A stretch of DNA of 64,000 nt from assembly GCA_045110575.1 (NCBI GenBank), contig JBGCGF010000083.1:10987-74986 (forward strand), read 5' to 3'. The notes beneath the pieces were generated by a model. The model saw nothing but the letters and a program-made list of their open reading frames with translations. It made no database searches and had not been told where the DNA came from. The stretch comes from CALDTK01 sp045110575 (lineage in GTDB: Bacteria; Bacteroidota; Bacteroidia; Chitinophagales; Saprospiraceae). Positions 1 to 8,322 of the stretch are shown piece by piece; the first letter of the stretch is position 1, and each line of letters starts with the position of its first letter. The position numbers and the translations under genes were made by a program.

Positions 1-1
1 G

Positions 2-223
2 CGCGTTTTCGACCAGACGTTTACGGCCCCAGCTGAATTTTCACTCGATGGAGCATTGATCCAAGGATGGAAAGAAGGAATTCCTAAAATAGGAAAAGGC
101 GGTAGAATGTGGTTGCTAGTAAGGCCTTCGCTTGGATATGGGAATTCTCCTCCAGCTAGTAGCCCTATAATCACTGATAACACTGTTCTTGTCTTCGAGA
201 TAGAATTAGAAGACTTCGAGTAA
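2..223 (+). CDS. FKBP-type peptidyl-prolyl cis-trans isomerase, C-terminal fragment
   Basis: Open reading frame entering from the left edge and ending at TAA 221-223; the start lies outside the window. The visible 73 residues read like the end of an FKBP domain: a 'IQGWKEGIP' segment, a basic 'GGR' turn, then 'PSLGYGN' and the closing strand 'LVFEIELEDF'. In FKBPs these line the proline-binding pocket and form the last beta strand. The family catalyses cis-trans isomerisation of proline peptide bonds, in Bacteroidota often as periplasmic or lipid-anchored foldases. Whether this one has a signal peptide cannot be seen. Family call firm, subfamily unknown. Confidence 0.85.
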   Translation, partial: RVFDQTFTAPAEFSLDGALIQGWKEGIPKIGKGGRMWLLVRPSLGYGNSPPASSPIITDNTVLVFEIELEDFE

Positions 224-304
224 TCTTTCGCTGAGAGATTTACCCTAGGACAGAACTTTGGCGTGGTTCATGAATTAATGTATATACATCTAATTCTCTA
301 CTTC

Positions 305-1237
305 ATGGATCGCAAGGACTTTTTGAAGCGTGCAGCAATGGGAGCAGCAGGCGTTGTTGTCGGTCATTCAGCTTCCGCCAAAACCAATCCTTCTAGTGCT
401 CAAAGCATTAGTAGTGCTAGTTCTGGAGTTGGTCAAGAAAGCTTAACGCCAATCGTCTCAACGTACGATCGACTCATGGAGCAGGTAGGTTTTAACCACC
501 TCCCAAACACCGAAGTCATGACGACCCAAACTGTTTATCATCCAGCTAATTCTCGCGGACACGCAAACCATGGCTGGCTGAATAGTCATCATAGTTTTTC
601 GTTTGCCAATTACCGTAACCCTGATCGTATGCACTTTGGCGTGCTGCGGGTATTGAACGATGATGTGGTCCAGGGCGGTAAAGGATTTGGAGCGCACCCG
701 CATGACAACATGGAAATTGTCTCCATTCCATTGGACGGAGATCTAGAGCACCAGGACTCAATGGGTAACAAGACAGTTATCCGTCAGGGCGATGTCCAAG
801 TCATGAGTGCAGGCACTGGTGTACGTCACTCGGAGTACAACGCTAGTTCATCCAACCCTGTGAAGTTTCTGCAGATCTGGATGTTCCCAAACAAGAGAAA
901 TGTAGAGCCACGCTATGATCAAATCAAGCTGGAGGCTCAAGACAACGCAATCACTCAAATCTTATCACCTAGCAAGGATGATGCGGGCGTGTGGGCGCAT
1001 CAAAATGCATGGTGGCATGTGGCAAAGTTAGATGAGCGCAATGCGTTGACTTACGCACTCAATAAGCCTGGCCAAAACGGAGTCTATGCATTCGTCTTAG
1101 AAGGCAATGCTACTATCGACGGTCAGGCGTTGAACCCACGAGATGGCTTTGGCATTTGGGACACGAATGAAATCGCAATCAAAGCGACTTCGAATACTCG
1201 AATCTTGCTGATGGAAGTTCCGATGGAGCTGAGCTAA
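305..1237 (+). CDS. Pirin-like bicupin protein with N-terminal export signal
   Basis: A 310-residue protein of the pirin/YhaK type. The N-terminal cupin carries the metal-site pattern 'HPHDNMEIVS' (two His and a Glu), followed by 'GTGVRHSEYN', a typical pirin segment; a second, degenerate cupin makes up the C-terminal half. Pirins are Fe(II) cupins, some with quercetinase activity, but the substrate here is unknown. The chosen start gives 'MDRKDFLKRAAMGAAG', which resembles a Tat signal with an RK instead of RR pair; cleavage after an Ala-Ser-Ala stretch would export it. A longer in-frame start at 263 would bury this signal and is less likely. It stands alone between the FKBP fragment and an unrelated gene. 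Confidence 0.85.
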   Translation: MDRKDFLKRAAMGAAGVVVGHSASAKTNPSSAQSISSASSGVGQESLTPIVSTYDRLMEQVGFNHLPNTEVMTTQTVYHPANSRGHANHGWLNSHHSFSFANYRNPDRMHFGVLRVLNDDVVQGGKGFGAHPHDNMEIVSIPLDGDLEHQDSMGNKTVIRQGDVQVMSAGTGVRHSEYNASSSNPVKFLQIWMFPNKRNVEPRYDQIKLEAQDNAITQILSPSKDDAGVWAHQNAWWHVAKLDERNALTYALNKPGQNGVYAFVLEGNATIDGQALNPRDGFGIWDTNEIAIKATSNTRILLMEVPMELS

Positions 1238-1307
1238 TACGTCCGCTAGACAGCAAAATGAAGGCTTGTAGCGTTAGTTAAGCTGTGGGCACTATGCCTT
1301 AACTAGC

Positions 1308-2378
1308 ATGTCTTCCTCAATACGTATTTCGGTAATGCAAACTCTCCCAAAACAGAAGCTTCACTCATGGCGCATACTTGTGCTTTTCTGTTTGCTACCA
1401 ATGCTTGTAGGCCAAGCGATGGCACAGTCCACTTCGACTCGAGAAGTGACTCCTGAAACGCTGGATTCTCTACGATCGTTTCTTAATCGAAGCGAAAGCC
1501 AGCGATTCATGTCTTTTGAGCAAGTCATGCTCAAGGCTGAAAAAGCATATGATCGAAAAGAGTATGCTGAAGTACAGCAATTTCTATCACGAGCAACAAT
1601 CGCTGGCGTCCCGAATTCACGCTGGTTCGAGATGCGGTACTTGACCTTCCTTGGACAAGACAAGCCTGAGGCTGCTCAGCAAGCACTCGTTGAAGGGTTT
1701 AGCACCTATCCTTATGCGGAAAACCTTGCAAGACTTGTAGGTAATCAGCAGCTAGAAGGTAACGCAACGCGCAATACCTTCTTAAAGGCTAAATACCCTA
1801 CAAATGTTCGATTTGAATTAGCGGCAAAACTCGCCTTCCAGCAAGGAGATGTTATTTCTGGATTACTGGATGCCGAACAAGCATTTTATAGTGACGATAA
1901 ACTTCAACTAGATACTGACCTCCGCAAGCAATTACTTGTGTTTTATCGTGGGCTGTTACTTGCTAAAGGTGATACGGAAGGCTTTGTGTCAAATGAGATT
2001 TATGCTGACTCTAGCTTTGCGAAAGCGTATCTAGACTGCCTTTCAGACGCAGCGCGAAAAGTATACAAGGCTGCCGAGCTTTCGGAAGGTGAAATTTTTG
2101 ATAATCAATTTTACCTGTCGCGTGTAAGGGTCAGTGCATTAAGGATTTATGCAGAAAAAGGGCACCTAGGAAGGTGGCAACATCCATTGCTTGTTGACTT
2201 ATATGTACTCGATAAAGCAGGCTACTTTGATGAAGCGTCTATGATTCTGCTGGATCTTTTAGATCCAGAAGTGGTAGAAGCTTATCAAAAAGAAAACCCA
2301 GGAAAATTACGACAGACAGTCAAGTACCTAAATGAAGACTGGGCGAACGATGTCGATGCGTTTATTTCTAGTTTCTGA
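1308..2378 (+). CDS. Secreted alpha-helical protein of unknown function
   Basis: About 356 residues. An N-terminal hydrophobic stretch ending 'GQAMAQ' is a good Sec signal peptide; a second Met at 1335 puts the signal closer to the N-terminus and may be the true start. The mature part is rich in paired amphipathic helices with Ala, Leu and Tyr ('KAYDRKEYAEVQQFLSRA', 'AKLAFQQGDV'), the look of degenerate TPR-type repeats, so a periplasmic scaffold role is possible. No catalytic motif is visible. The last base of its TGA is the A of the next gene's ATG, so the two are probably translated together. Function not recognised. Confidence 0.7.
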   Translation: MSSSIRISVMQTLPKQKLHSWRILVLFCLLPMLVGQAMAQSTSTREVTPETLDSLRSFLNRSESQRFMSFEQVMLKAEKAYDRKEYAEVQQFLSRATIAGVPNSRWFEMRYLTFLGQDKPEAAQQALVEGFSTYPYAENLARLVGNQQLEGNATRNTFLKAKYPTNVRFELAAKLAFQQGDVISGLLDAEQAFYSDDKLQLDTDLRKQLLVFYRGLLLAKGDTEGFVSNEIYADSSFAKAYLDCLSDAARKVYKAAELSEGEIFDNQFYLSRVRVSALRIYAEKGHLGRWQHPLLVDLYVLDKAGYFDEASMILLDLLDPEVVEAYQKENPGKLRQTVKYLNEDWANDVDAFISSF

Positions 2379-2749
2379 TGGGGAGGTTTTCAAAGAGCGA
2401 GACGGTTTTTTATAGAAAATTGTATAGGAGTGGAAATAATGATGCTGACTGGATTTCAGAGATTATTTGTTGGCTAAGGAGTTTTATTTCTAAAGAATAT
2501 TACAGTCTTCCATACTTCGCGATTAGAAAGACTGGGATTGATTATATTTTTAGAACCCATGCGCCTCGAGTGTTTTTCACTTGGAATGAACTCGAAAGAA
2601 TCGATGTAGCTGTTTCGTCATTTGTATTTTCCTTGAAGTCAGGCGATAGGTTTCGACTCAAGTTTTCCCATCTTGACTACTCCAGTATACAATTGATGAA
2701 GGACGCTTTTTCAGATCGCGATCTTCTAAACAAAGCAGCCGATACATAA
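2378..2749 (+). CDS. Hypothetical protein, translationally coupled to upstream gene
   Basis: A 123-residue, Phe/Tyr- and Arg/Lys-rich protein whose ATG shares one base with the preceding stop codon. No signal peptide. A segment 'YFAIRKTGIDYIFRTHAPRVFF' followed by 'WNELERIDV' and 'FSLKSGDRFRLKF' looks like alternating beta strands, similar in layout to small PH-like domains found in Bacteroidota, but the match is too weak to name. Codon use is more AT-rich than its neighbours (many aaa, ttt, agg), hinting at a different history from the gene upstream. It is followed by palindromic sequence. Confidence 0.6.
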   Translation: MGRFSKSETVFYRKLYRSGNNDADWISEIICWLRSFISKEYYSLPYFAIRKTGIDYIFRTHAPRVFFTWNELERIDVAVSSFVFSLKSGDRFRLKFSHLDYSSIQLMKDAFSDRDLLNKAADT

Positions 2750-2758
2750 AGGTTGAAA

Positions 2759-2778
2759 CCATGTAGACGTCTACATGG
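2759..2778. promoter_or_regulatory. 20-bp perfect palindrome (operator or cruciform site)
   Basis: CCATGTAGACGTCTACATGG reads identically on both strands. A smaller hairpin, CGAACA-ag-TGTTCG, follows at about 2785. The palindrome has no loop, so it fits a dimer-binding site better than an RNA terminator. It lies 10 bases after the preceding stop codon and 245 bases before paaZ, so it could serve paaZ control or end the upstream transcript. Confidence 0.4.
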
Positions 2779-2840
2779 AAGCTACGAACAAGTGTTCGTT
2801 TGCTACGTCACCTTCTGTATCTTAGCCCCAAGCCCCTTGC

Positions 2841-3003
2841 TAGAGCCTGTTTAAGATTTCAGGTTCTGGTGAAATTGAGGTGATTTTTGATTGATCTAGG
2901 CAAAAAGCGCAAGGACTAGCGAGCTAGTTTGAGCATTTTTAACAACGATCAAGCTGAAATCCCCCAATTTTTAGCCGAACTAGCATTTCTTAAACAGGCT
3001 CTT
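2841..3003. mobile_element. MITE-like element with 15-bp terminal inverted repeats
   Basis: AGAGCCTGTTTAAGA at 2841-2855 is repeated as its exact reverse complement at 2989-3003, enclosing about 130 bases without a convincing gene. Ends of the form 'GAGnCTGTTTAA' are common in IS5-type transposons (family knowledge), so this resembles a non-autonomous miniature derivative. No clean target duplication is visible. The right end abuts the probable ATG of paaZ, so the element may supply its ribosome-binding region or promoter. Confidence 0.45.
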
Positions 3004-5094
3004 ATGTCAAACCGCACACACGATTTCATTCTCGACGCATGGACGCCTCACCAAGGCGACGGCATTCCTCAATACGATGCCGTTGACGGTTCAATCGTAG
3101 CGACTGCAGGTAACGAGGCGCTCGATTATGAGCGTATTCTTGCCTACGGCCGTGACATCGGAGGTTCGGCCTTGCGCAAGATGACGACGCCAGCTCGTGG
3201 TCGTATGCTCAAAGCCTTGGCATTCTATCTCGAAGAGCGTAAGGCGAAATATTACGAGATCAGCTACCGCACAGGTGCTACTCGTGCAGATTCATGGATT
3301 GACATCGATGGTGGCATCGGAACGCTGTTCGCCTATGCGAGCTTGCGTCGCCAGTTTGCTGACCAGCCTTTCCATGTGGAGGGTGATACCGTTCGTCTTT
3401 CTAAGCAAGGAACGTTTTCTGGTCACCATATCTTGGTTCCCAAGCTCGGTGTAGCCGTTCACATCAATGCGTTCAACTTCCCGATCTGGGGAATGCTTGA
3501 GAAGCTAAGTGCCACCCTCATGGGAGGTATGCCTGCCGTTATCAAGGCTAGTGAAATGACAAGTTTCGTCACCGAAGCGATGGTGCGTGACATTCACGAA
3601 TCGGGGATTTTGCCGAAAGGATCATTGCAACTCATCTCAGGAAGTGGCCGTGGTATCCTTGATCATGTCATGCATCAAGATGTTGTGACGTTTACAGGAT
3701 CGGCTAGCACTGGACGGATGCTTCGCGCAAATGCTCGGATTATCGCAGAGAGTGTTCCATTCAACATGGAGGCTGATTCGCTCAATGCTTGTGTACTCGG
3801 ACCAGATGCGACGCCAGATTCTCCTGAATTTGCGCTGTTTATCAAAGAGGTTCGTCGTGAGCTTACTGCAAAAACAGGTCAAAAATGTACTGCCATCCGT
3901 CGCATCATGGTGCCGGAAGGACTAGTGGAGGAGGTTCAGATTGCCTTAGGTAAAGCTTTCGCCAAAACCACCATCGGTGATCCACGCGACAAGTCAGTCC
4001 GCATGGGAGCCTTGGTGAATCGCCAGCAACTAAGCAAACTGGGAGAGTCGATCGAAGCCTTACAAGGAAGCGCCGAGATCGTCATCGGAGGTCCAGATAG
4101 ACTACAACTCATCGGTGCAGACGCTGATAAAGGAGCATTCTTTGCACCTACAATTTTGCTGGACTCAAACCCGAGTGAAGGCAGTATTGCACACGAAATA
4201 GAAGCCTTTGGTCCTGTTGCGACGATCATGCCGTACAGCGACCTTGGAGAGGCAATTGAGCTTACTGCGAAAGGAAAAGGTTCACTGGTTACGACCATGG
4301 TAACCAACGATCCAGCCGTAGCTCGAGAGTTCACTTATGGTGCAGCACCTTACAATGGTCGTATCCATATTCTTAACCGAGAGGCGAAGGAAAGTACCGG
4401 TCACGGTGCTCCGATGCCAGGCCTTAAGCACGGCGGACCTGGACGTGCTGGAGGAGGAGAAGAGTTGGGTGGCGCACGTTCGGTAGTACACTATATGAAC
4501 CGTTGTGCAGTCCAAGGACACCCAACGATGGTTACTGCTTTGACGCAGCAATACCAAGAAGGTGCGGCGCAATTCGAAGATCGTGTACACCCGTTCGCGA
4601 AATACTGGGAAGAGCTTCAAGTTGGTGAGACGTACACGACCGCAAATCACACCGTTACTACGACTGATATTATCAATTTCGCCAACGTGAGTGGAGATCA
4701 TTTCTACGCGCACGTTGATGAAACGAGCCTTGGAGACACACTCTTTGAAGGCAGGGTAGCGCACGGCTACTACTTACTGAGTAAGGCTGCGGGATTGTTT
4801 GTTTATGCGAAGAAGGGCCCAGTTCTTCTCAATTATGGAATCGATACTTGTCGCTTTACGAAGCCGGTATATCCAGGAACGACGATCGGAGTACGCCTAA
4901 CGGTACTCGACAAAACTTGGCAAGAGCTGCGCGAGGAGGATGACATTCCAAAGGGTATCGTCCGCTGGAGAGTTGAGCTTCGTGATGTTGAGCTTGAAGC
5001 AAAGGACCAGAGCCACCTACCTGAAGAAGAGCAAGAGTCCGAGATTATTGGCGTTGCCACCATTTTGACAATGGTGAGGAGAATAGAGGAGTAG
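3004..5094 (+). CDS. paaZ: Bifunctional oxepin-CoA hydrolase / 3-oxo-5,6-dehydrosuberyl-CoA semialdehyde dehydrogenase PaaZ
   Basis: About 696 residues, close to the length of E. coli PaaZ. Residues 1-520 form an aldehyde dehydrogenase with the catalytic Cys near residue 296 ('TGQKCTAIRRI'), 'FTGSASTGRML' in the cofactor region and 'NMEADSLN'. Residues 540-695 form a MaoC-type hydratase with 'SGDHFYAH' carrying the Asp/His pair. In aerobic phenylacetate breakdown the hydratase opens the oxepin-CoA ring and the dehydrogenase oxidises the aldehyde. ATG 3004 is preferred over an upstream TTG at 2929 because it matches the E. coli N-terminus and the upstream part lies in a MITE-like repeat. No other paa genes are nearby. 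Confidence 0.93.
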   Translation: MSNRTHDFILDAWTPHQGDGIPQYDAVDGSIVATAGNEALDYERILAYGRDIGGSALRKMTTPARGRMLKALAFYLEERKAKYYEISYRTGATRADSWIDIDGGIGTLFAYASLRRQFADQPFHVEGDTVRLSKQGTFSGHHILVPKLGVAVHINAFNFPIWGMLEKLSATLMGGMPAVIKASEMTSFVTEAMVRDIHESGILPKGSLQLISGSGRGILDHVMHQDVVTFTGSASTGRMLRANARIIAESVPFNMEADSLNACVLGPDATPDSPEFALFIKEVRRELTAKTGQKCTAIRRIMVPEGLVEEVQIALGKAFAKTTIGDPRDKSVRMGALVNRQQLSKLGESIEALQGSAEIVIGGPDRLQLIGADADKGAFFAPTILLDSNPSEGSIAHEIEAFGPVATIMPYSDLGEAIELTAKGKGSLVTTMVTNDPAVAREFTYGAAPYNGRIHILNREAKESTGHGAPMPGLKHGGPGRAGGGEELGGARSVVHYMNRCAVQGHPTMVTALTQQYQEGAAQFEDRVHPFAKYWEELQVGETYTTANHTVTTTDIINFANVSGDHFYAHVDETSLGDTLFEGRVAHGYYLLSKAAGLFVYAKKGPVLLNYGIDTCRFTKPVYPGTTIGVRLTVLDKTWQELREEDDIPKGIVRWRVELRDVELEAKDQSHLPEEEQESEIIGVATILTMVRRIEE

Positions 5095-5111
5095 ATATTG
5101 AGAAGCTGGCC

Positions 5112-5153
5112 GTAAATCGTCGAATTACGGCTGGCCGTAATTCGACGATTTAC
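5112..5153. terminator. Long perfect hairpin between convergent paaZ and arsR-like gene
   Basis: Two 20-base arms (5112-5131 and 5134-5153) are exact reverse complements around a 2-base loop. The left arm is a copy of the 47-bp repeat unit found at 5632-6029; the right arm is the same sequence inverted. It sits between the 3' ends of two convergent genes, so it can end transcripts from both sides, although no strong U-tract follows. Confidence 0.6.
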
Positions 5154-5191
5154 AGTTGCTACTTCCAGTTCGATGTCGTTTCATCTTAACC

Positions 5192-5518
5192 TTAGGCAGC
5201 ATCTCTAAGATATTCTGGCCTCTCTAAACTTGCTAAAATGATTTCCAGCCATTCTGGGTGATTCTCATACTGAAGGTGATAAGAATAAGTGTTGCCGCAG
5301 AGTGTGTATTGGATAAGACCTGCGAGTCGGAGCGTTCTTAAATGCTGGCTGAGCGTAGATTTTTTGATTGGATGGTGGTTCAGTATTTGATCGTATTCCA
5401 TCTCTCCGTATCGCAGTTGGTTTAGTATTTTTATTCGAGCAGGGTGAGCTATTGAATTGGAAATCCTAGCGACTCTTCGCTCTTGATTGCTGTATAGGTG
5501 TGCTTTACTGAAGGCCAT
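5192..5518 (-). CDS. ArsR-family winged-helix transcriptional regulator
   Basis: A 108-residue protein using ATG at 5518 ('MAFSKAHLYSNQ'); an extra 25 codons upstream are AT-rich and unlikely to be translated. It is a single winged helix: 'HPARIKILNQL', then 'KKSTLSQHLRTLRLAGLIQY' as the recognition helix, and a wing at 'GNTYSYHL'. The ArsR metal motif ELCVCD is absent, so it is probably not a metal sensor. Copies of one repeat family lie on both sides: nine 47-bp units start 114 bases upstream of its start codon, and one inverted pair lies downstream. These may be its binding sites, but this is inference. Confidence 0.8.
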   Translation of the reverse strand: MAFSKAHLYSNQERRVARISNSIAHPARIKILNQLRYGEMEYDQILNHHPIKKSTLSQHLRTLRLAGLIQYTLCGNTYSYHLQYENHPEWLEIILASLERPEYLRDAA

Positions 5519-5631
5519 CTTTGAGTTGTGTTGGTTCTCACATATGACGAAGGTTATTTCATTTTTCCACGTTTTTGTTTTAAAAAAAAACAATAATTTT
5601 CCATTTTACTTGTCGTACTCCTATTTTTAGT

Positions 5632-6029
5632 GGCCGTAAATCGCCGAATTACGGTTGATATTCTGGTGTTGAAAAGCTGGCCGTAAATCGCCGAATTACG
5701 TTTGGTATTCGCGTGTTGAGAAGCTGGCCGTAAATCGTCGAATTACGTTTGGTATTCGCGTGTTGAGAAACTGGCCGTAAATCGTCGAATTACGGTTGGT
5801 ATTCTCGTGTTGAAAAGCTGGCCGTAAATCGTCGAATTACGTTTGGTATTCTGGTGTTGAAAAGCTGGCCGTAAATCGCCGAATTACGTTTGGTATTCGC
5901 ATGTTGAGAAGCTGGCCGTAAATCGTCGAATTACGTTTGGTATTCTGGTGTTGAGAAGCTGGCCGTAAATCGTCGAATTACATCTGATATTCTCGTGTTG
6001 AAAAGCTGGCCGTAATTCGTCGAATTACG
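5632..6029. repeat. Nine-copy tandem repeat, exact 47-bp period, each with an imperfect palindrome
   Basis: Units begin at 5632, 5679, 5726, 5773, 5820, 5867, 5914, 5961 and 6008 (the last is partial). Each carries a conserved core, GGCCGTAAATCGTCGAATTA, in which CGTAA and TTACG pair across a short loop, then a more variable half ending 'gtgttgagaagct'. Variants: cgtcg/cgccg in the core, and gtattcgcg/gtattctgg after it. The array fills the interval between the cytochrome gene and the arsR-like gene, both leftward, so it is downstream of one and upstream of the other. A lone copy with an inverted partner lies at 5100-5153. Confidence 0.95.
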
Positions 6030-6049
6030 ATTCAACCTTCTCCCCGAGA

Positions 6050-7081
6050 TTACTCCATTTCTTCTATCCAAGCTCTTACCACAGCCAAGCCTTCATCGTG
6101 TGCAATACTTCGACCTACTTCGGGCATACGGACGGCCGCCTTGTTGCTCTCCATGCGGTAGTAGAGAATGGATTTGTCTGGCTTGCCTGGAAGGATGTCA
6201 TACTTGCGACCACCAGAGCCTTTGCCAGCAGCTACGGGACTTTTCAAAACTCCCGTTTTAGGGCCCGTAGGGTACTTGTCGTGCAAGAACAGCCCAGAAG
6301 TACTTGCAGGGCCTTCATGACGGTGGCAATAGCCACAGTTGGCGTCGAGGTAGGCACGAGCAGCAACTGCTACGGTAGCTCCTTCTGCTTTCCAATCCAT
6401 TTCGGGCCAAGTAGAATGGTCTACAGGAGCGCCTTTCAAGAGTCCTGCTTCTACCCATTGCTGAGCATAATCGACGTCGCCTCCATGTAGCTGTCGCGCA
6501 GCTGGGCCGATCGGTCTGATCTTTCCATTGTAGCTGTGGCAACTCTTGCATTGAAACTGATTGGGCGACTCGTAATGGACCTCACGAGTTTTTCCTTTTG
6601 CATCAACCCACGTGACGTCGGTTTTGCCACCAAGTGCTTTGTATTCGGCGTCGGTCTGCTCCTTGTTCCACCAGTAACCCCAAGCTTTCCAGCCTTTGTC
6701 AGTGTTCTTAAGAATACGCGTCTCAATGAAACGCTTTTCAGATTCGGGGTCTCGTTTGTCGTTGGCGTAGTAAAAGTGCTTGACGATTATAGCACCAATA
6801 GGCATGTCAAAGACTTCAATATCCTGCCAGGTCATGGAGGTGCTATCGGGCAAATAGATGAATCGTCCTTTTTTGGCGTAGTCGCTAAAAAGCGGCGTGT
6901 TGAGCTCGTAGGGATGGACCCCAGCTTTAGGCACCATGTCGGTGAGTGGCCCTTCAAAAAAGCCATAGTCAGAAAGGAGAGGCAGTGCTTTTTCCTTTGT
7001 GTCAGTACCTGTGTACGTGAAACTACTTGCAAGCCAAGCTAGCCCTATGCAACAGGTGAAAATTGAGACGAATTTTCTCAA
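6050..7081 (-). CDS. SO2930/HNE_0200-family diheme c-type cytochrome
   Basis: 343 residues with an N-terminal hydrophobic signal and two heme c sites, 'CKSCH' and 'CGYCH', in the C-terminal half. The N-terminal half ('NTPLFSDYAKKGRFIYLP', 'GAIIVKHFYY') is characteristic of this family. It is a periplasmic electron-transfer or redox protein of unknown partner. Its ATG overlaps the stop of the upstream beta-helix gene by 4 bases, so they form one transcription unit. The two families are commonly found side by side (TIGR03805 and TIGR03806 as I recall them), which supports a joint role. The 47-bp repeat array begins about 20 bases beyond its stop codon. Confidence 0.85.
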   Translation of the reverse strand: MRKFVSIFTCCIGLAWLASSFTYTGTDTKEKALPLLSDYGFFEGPLTDMVPKAGVHPYELNTPLFSDYAKKGRFIYLPDSTSMTWQDIEVFDMPIGAIIVKHFYYANDKRDPESEKRFIETRILKNTDKGWKAWGYWWNKEQTDAEYKALGGKTDVTWVDAKGKTREVHYESPNQFQCKSCHSYNGKIRPIGPAARQLHGGDVDYAQQWVEAGLLKGAPVDHSTWPEMDWKAEGATVAVAARAYLDANCGYCHRHEGPASTSGLFLHDKYPTGPKTGVLKSPVAAGKGSGGRKYDILPGKPDKSILYYRMESNKAAVRMPEVGRSIAHDEGLAVVRAWIEEME

Positions 7082-8286
7082 AATGAACTTGTTGTTTCAT
7101 CACTTGCGCAATCGAATCCTTTTGGATTTCGCTCAAGATTTTTGAATTTCCTTGCAGCATCTAAGTTGGCAACATCTGCTTGATTAGAACGAACGCAAAT
7201 GCCAATCGTGGCTGACGTCATCACTTTGTCGTCCAGCGTTTCGGTTGTTATTCCGTCGTATAAAATTGGAGGAACTTTACGTCCGAATTTCAACGCTAAT
7301 AGTTTTCCGATTTTGTTTTTAAAGGTTGGCCATTGATTTTCACGCGTAATTTTATTATCGGTGATTTCCACGCGTTGTGGAATAGGTTCGTATTCGTCGT
7401 CTTGAATCTCAAGCTCTGTGATGTAGTAGCTTACAACGGCCACTGAAGTAGTTTTGTGTCCAGCGATTTCGTTGTCTCTAATAACAACGTCACTCGTTGC
7501 AAGCACCATGACGCCTGTGCCTGGAGGGACTTGGGCCACAATGTTGCCTTTAGGCGCGAAGTTGTTGAGGTTGTTTTCAAGTACTTGATTATTACGTACA
7601 AGCACGTTTCCGCCCTTCTTCTTGATCAAGCCAGGCAGGTCAAACACGAGTATTCCTCCCGTGTTATTTTTTGCGAGATTGTCGTAAACCTCTGCGTTTG
7701 TAGTGTTCTCGATTTCAATGCCAGCTACGTTTTCTAATGCTGTGCAATTACGTACAATGACTTCGTCACTTTGACCAACATAGATGCCTGCATCGCTAGC
7801 GCCACGAGCTTTACATCCGTCAATGAGAACGTTCGTGCACTGAACAGGATAGAGACCATATGAGCCGTTAGTGGATTTAGGCTTTCCGCTCCAACTCGTC
7901 TCTACATTGAGGAAATTAATTTGATCACACGCTTGCGTTTTAATCGCATCTCCGGCAGTATTGAATATCGCGAAGTCGCGCATCGTGAATCGATTGCAAT
8001 TCGTGACTTTAAAACCTTCTGCTCCATCTTGTTGACCTTCAAATTGAAGGATCGTTTTGTCCATTCCTGCACCTGTAATTACGACATCGTTGTATCCGTC
8101 AACCAGTAGGCTTTCTGTCAAGGTATACGTGCCTTCAGGTAAGTGCAGCGTATCACCGTCTTCCATTTCGAGTAAGGCGAGTTGCCACGATTGTTGGTAC
8201 TCTATTTGGGCTTTCGCCAAAACAGAAGTGAAGCCAACGACCAGAAGAAAAACTGAACATCTAAGCAAGTGCGTACGAGTGATCAT
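7078..8286 (-). CDS. Secreted parallel beta-helix repeat protein
   Basis: 402 residues. The signal peptide 'MITRTHLLRCSVFLLVVGFTS' ends near Ala-Lys-Ala. The mature chain shows stacked right-handed beta-helix coils with Asn ladders ('GAGMDKTILQF', 'NCNRFTMRDFAIFNTAGDAI', 'VIVRNCTALENVAGIEIENT', 'NLAKNNTGGILVF'). Such folds bind or cleave polysaccharides, but no lyase active site is recognisable. It is first in a two-gene leftward unit with the diheme cytochrome (4-base overlap). One copy of the 14-base iterated word overlaps the signal peptide and encodes 'VLAKA'. Confidence 0.85.
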   Translation of the reverse strand: MITRTHLLRCSVFLLVVGFTSVLAKAQIEYQQSWQLALLEMEDGDTLHLPEGTYTLTESLLVDGYNDVVITGAGMDKTILQFEGQQDGAEGFKVTNCNRFTMRDFAIFNTAGDAIKTQACDQINFLNVETSWSGKPKSTNGSYGLYPVQCTNVLIDGCKARGASDAGIYVGQSDEVIVRNCTALENVAGIEIENTTNAEVYDNLAKNNTGGILVFDLPGLIKKKGGNVLVRNNQVLENNLNNFAPKGNIVAQVPPGTGVMVLATSDVVIRDNEIAGHKTTSVAVVSYYITELEIQDDEYEPIPQRVEITDNKITRENQWPTFKNKIGKLLALKFGRKVPPILYDGITTETLDDKVMTSATIGICVRSNQADVANLDAARKFKNLERNPKGFDCASDETTSSF

Positions 8287-8322
8287 ATGACTAAGATAAG
8301 GTGTGTGGAGTGATCAATGTTG

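Noticed and set aside
2929..3003. N-terminal extension of PaaZ from TTG 2929
   Set aside because: The extra residues lie in the MITE-like repeat and have no counterpart in PaaZ proteins; ATG 3004 aligns with the known N-terminus.
5632..6029. CRISPR array
   Set aside because: Units are regularly spaced, but the intervening segments are near-identical instead of unique spacers, and no cas genes are near; it is a tandem repeat.
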